Below are positions 62,663 through 64,000 of a DNA stretch of 64,000 nt, piece by piece. The first letter of the stretch is position 1; the number at the start of each line of letters is the position of its first letter. This stretch comes from Agaricus subrufescens (Eukaryota > Basidiomycota > Agaricomycetes > Agaricales > Agaricaceae): assembly GCA_029945375.1 (NCBI GenBank), contig CM057069.1, positions 1,240,001 through 1,304,000 on the forward strand, given 5' to 3'. The position numbers and the translations under genes are program-made. Below the pieces are notes generated by a model. That model was not told where the DNA came from. It ran no database searches and saw nothing but the letters and a program-made list of their open reading frames with translations.

Positions 62663-63517
62663 TTATAGAGCAACAACAGCTGCACCGGCAACGAGCGAAA
62701 GCATCGCAGAAGCCACGAAACCCTTGTTCACATTAAGGCGAACGGGAAGGCCCGAATTGAAGTTGGAGCCCGTAGGACTGGGACCTGATGATGTGCCAGA
62801 GGAAGTATTGGAGCCAGTAGCGACAGGCGACGTGTTGCTAACGGTGACACCAAAGCTCGTCGAAGAACCACCCCTATCGAAATGCAAGTCAGTAGGAACA
62901 CCGAAGAAGTTGATTAAAACTCACACAGGGGTCACAACACTCCTAGAGGTAGTAGCAGTTCCGGTCGAGTTTCCGGTGCCGCCAGTGCTCCCTGACGTAG
63001 CAGTCGAAGATTCACTTTCCGAGACCGGGGGGCCAACATTGAAGGGGGGAGTCATAGCATAAACATCGCTGATATTACCGATATTGACGGCTTCAATGGT
63101 ATACTGGCGGCTAGACACAAGTTAGTTACCCAAACAGACACGACTCGCGACTTCATATCACGTACTTGACCGGAACGGCGGGAAGTGTGAGTGTAATTTT
63201 GCCCTGACTCGTTTGCACGTTGTTTGCAATAGCAAATGTGTCGTGGAATTGCTCATTGACCATCTCCAAAGAAAAGACGCCCCTGCAAGGTGTCTTGAGT
63301 TGGTAGCTTGCAAACAGAAGGCGAAAGACTCACTGATCGGAGGCCACGCTAGTCCAGGTCAGGGTGATTGGACCCGACGAAGTGGCAGGTTCTTCTGGTG
63401 CGTTGAGTGTCAAAGCAGAAATCAAAGGAGCGACAATGGCAAGGACACTGGATGGCAAGTTAGGCACTGGAACCGGAATGACGCGTACCCGAATACGAAC
63501 CAGAGCTTGGAGAACAT
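62663..63517 (-). CDS. Kre9/Knh1-like Ser/Thr-rich GPI-anchored secreted protein, 5 exons, 218 residues
   Basis: Proposed exons: 63517-63489, 63447-63334, 63282-63166, 63110-62925, 62873-62663 (657 nt in frame, stop TAA). All four introns are GT..AG (41, 51, 55 and 51 nt). CTAAC branch sites are visible in introns 1 and 3 and CTGAC in intron 4. The first 20-25 residues (MFSKLWFVFGVLAIVAPLIS) are a signal peptide. The domain LTLNAPEEP...GPITLTWTS...FSLEMVNEQ...ITLTLPAV...RQYTIEAVN...YAMTPPFNV has the pattern of the Ser-Thr-rich GPI-anchored family with a Kre9/Knh1 N-terminus. A Ser/Thr/Gly-rich stalk and a hydrophobic end (ASAMLSLVAGAAVVAL) after an SNFNSG-type site suggest a GPI anchor. The protein likely sits at the cell wall. 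The exact ligand or role is unknown. Confidence 0.82.
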
Positions 63518-63680
63518 TTTGATTGAAGGTGGTGGGGAGTGGGAGAGAGAGGTGGAGGGAGAGTTCTGGCATGGCGTGGAGACGTTGAAATTTAAGGGGA
63601 CGGGGCCAAACAGAGCCAAGCAACGGGATTCTCACGCAGACCGGAAGAAGGCTTCGAGAACAACGTTAAGGTCTACCTCT

Positions 63681-64000
63681 CTAGTCTATACAGGCTCGTT
63701 TAAGGATACGTATTAGTATATCTGCGTGACGGGCATGAGAACCGGGAGAAGAACGGCGCAGAAGGCGACAGACCTCGTCGAAGGGGCGGGTATCGTTGAA
63801 ACAGCTCTCCCACACCTCGTTCACCGCCTTCTCCGCCGTCGCGCGGTCGGGGCACGCTGGGTTCGCCTCCACCGAGTCCACCGACCGCCGTCGCACGCAC
63901 GCCTGCCCTGCATCAGCCACAGGCTCGCGACCAGGGAGCCCACTCACCTGGTGCTGCTTCGAAAACGCGACGAATCCCCGCCTGAGCTCGCGGGTGTACC
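63681..64000 (-). CDS. 3' end of an unidentified host gene (continues past the window)
   Basis: Two exon pieces are proposed. 64000-63948 reads YTRELRRGFVAFSKQHQ in the frame starting at 63998. An intron follows, 63947-63903 (45 nt, GTGAGT..GGCAG). Then 63902-63681 reads ACVRRRSVDSVEANPACPD... to the stop at 63683-63681. The C-terminal part is charged, with three or four cysteines (NPAC, ESCF, EVCR), and ends ILIRILKRACID. An alternative acceptor at GATGCAG would give another frame. No family recognised. It points the same way as the GPI-protein gene, with 163 bp between them. Confidence 0.45.
   Translation of the reverse strand, partial: YTRELRRGFVAFSKQHQVSGLPGREPVADAGQACVRRRSVDSVEANPACPDRATAEKAVNEVWESCFNDTRPFDEVCRLLRRSSPGSHARHADILIRILKRACID

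Overview
The window is a 57 kb nest of retrotransposons joined, across a 100-N scaffold gap (57253-57352), to about 6.6 kb of ordinary low-copy DNA. The host is eukaryotic, most likely a filamentous basidiomycete (Agaricomycetes). This rests on very short introns (41-55 nt, with CTAAC/CTGAC branch sites in three of four) in a Kre9-like GPI-protein gene at 62663-63517, on copia elements primed by half of tRNA-iMet, and on LINEs with two ORFs. The genus cannot be read from the sequence.

Layout, left to right. Copia A(+) and B(-) lie tail to tail (1-5835). A LINE ORF1 scrap follows (5836-6323). Copia C(+) and D(-) are again tail to tail, and D carries a short element, S1. Copia E(+) has a tRNA-bearing TG..CA element in its gag. 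Copia F(+) has its LTR split by an 8 kb LINE with an intact ORF2 (10743-18800), a second tRNA-bearing element in gag, and a second, broken LINE (20334-28379). A junction zone holds a third tRNA-bearing element. Copia G(-) is split by ORF1-only element H1. Copia H(+) and I(-) are head to head, I carrying H2. Copia J(-) carries S2 and S3. Copia K(+) carries H3. Copia L(-) carries S4 and a LINE tail. Copia M(-) carries H4 and runs into the gap. After the gap no transposon is recognised. There are two minus-strand host genes at the far right, the last one cut by the window edge.

Three kinds of mobile DNA interact here. (1) Two copia subfamilies, I (LTR about 300 bp) and II (LTR 317 bp), share the same polyprotein plan: gag with a CCHC knuckle, protease, integrase, RT, RNase H. 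(2) A LINE system consists of an autonomous element (ORF1 plus a 1616-residue ORF2 with endonuclease and RT), four ORF1-only elements of 2.2-2.4 kb, three of them with an uninterrupted ORF1 of 591-633 residues, and 1.4 kb short elements without a convincing gene. All share a 5' block that can fold into a hairpin, and they share one of two 3' tails, so the short and ORF1-only classes look like satellites of the LINE machinery. (3) A 249-bp element has TG..CA ends, exact 5-bp target duplications and a tRNA-like Pol III promoter. Its reverse-complement ends resemble the copia LTR ends.

Many coding sequences are broken by CGA-to-TGA changes, a mark of cytosine-methylation or RIP-like decay. Because nearly all of the left 57 kb is repetitive and the scaffold contains a gap, some junctions without target duplications may be assembly joins rather than real rearrangements. 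Element letters and numbers (copia A-M, LINE1/2, H1-H4, S1-S4) are labels used only here.
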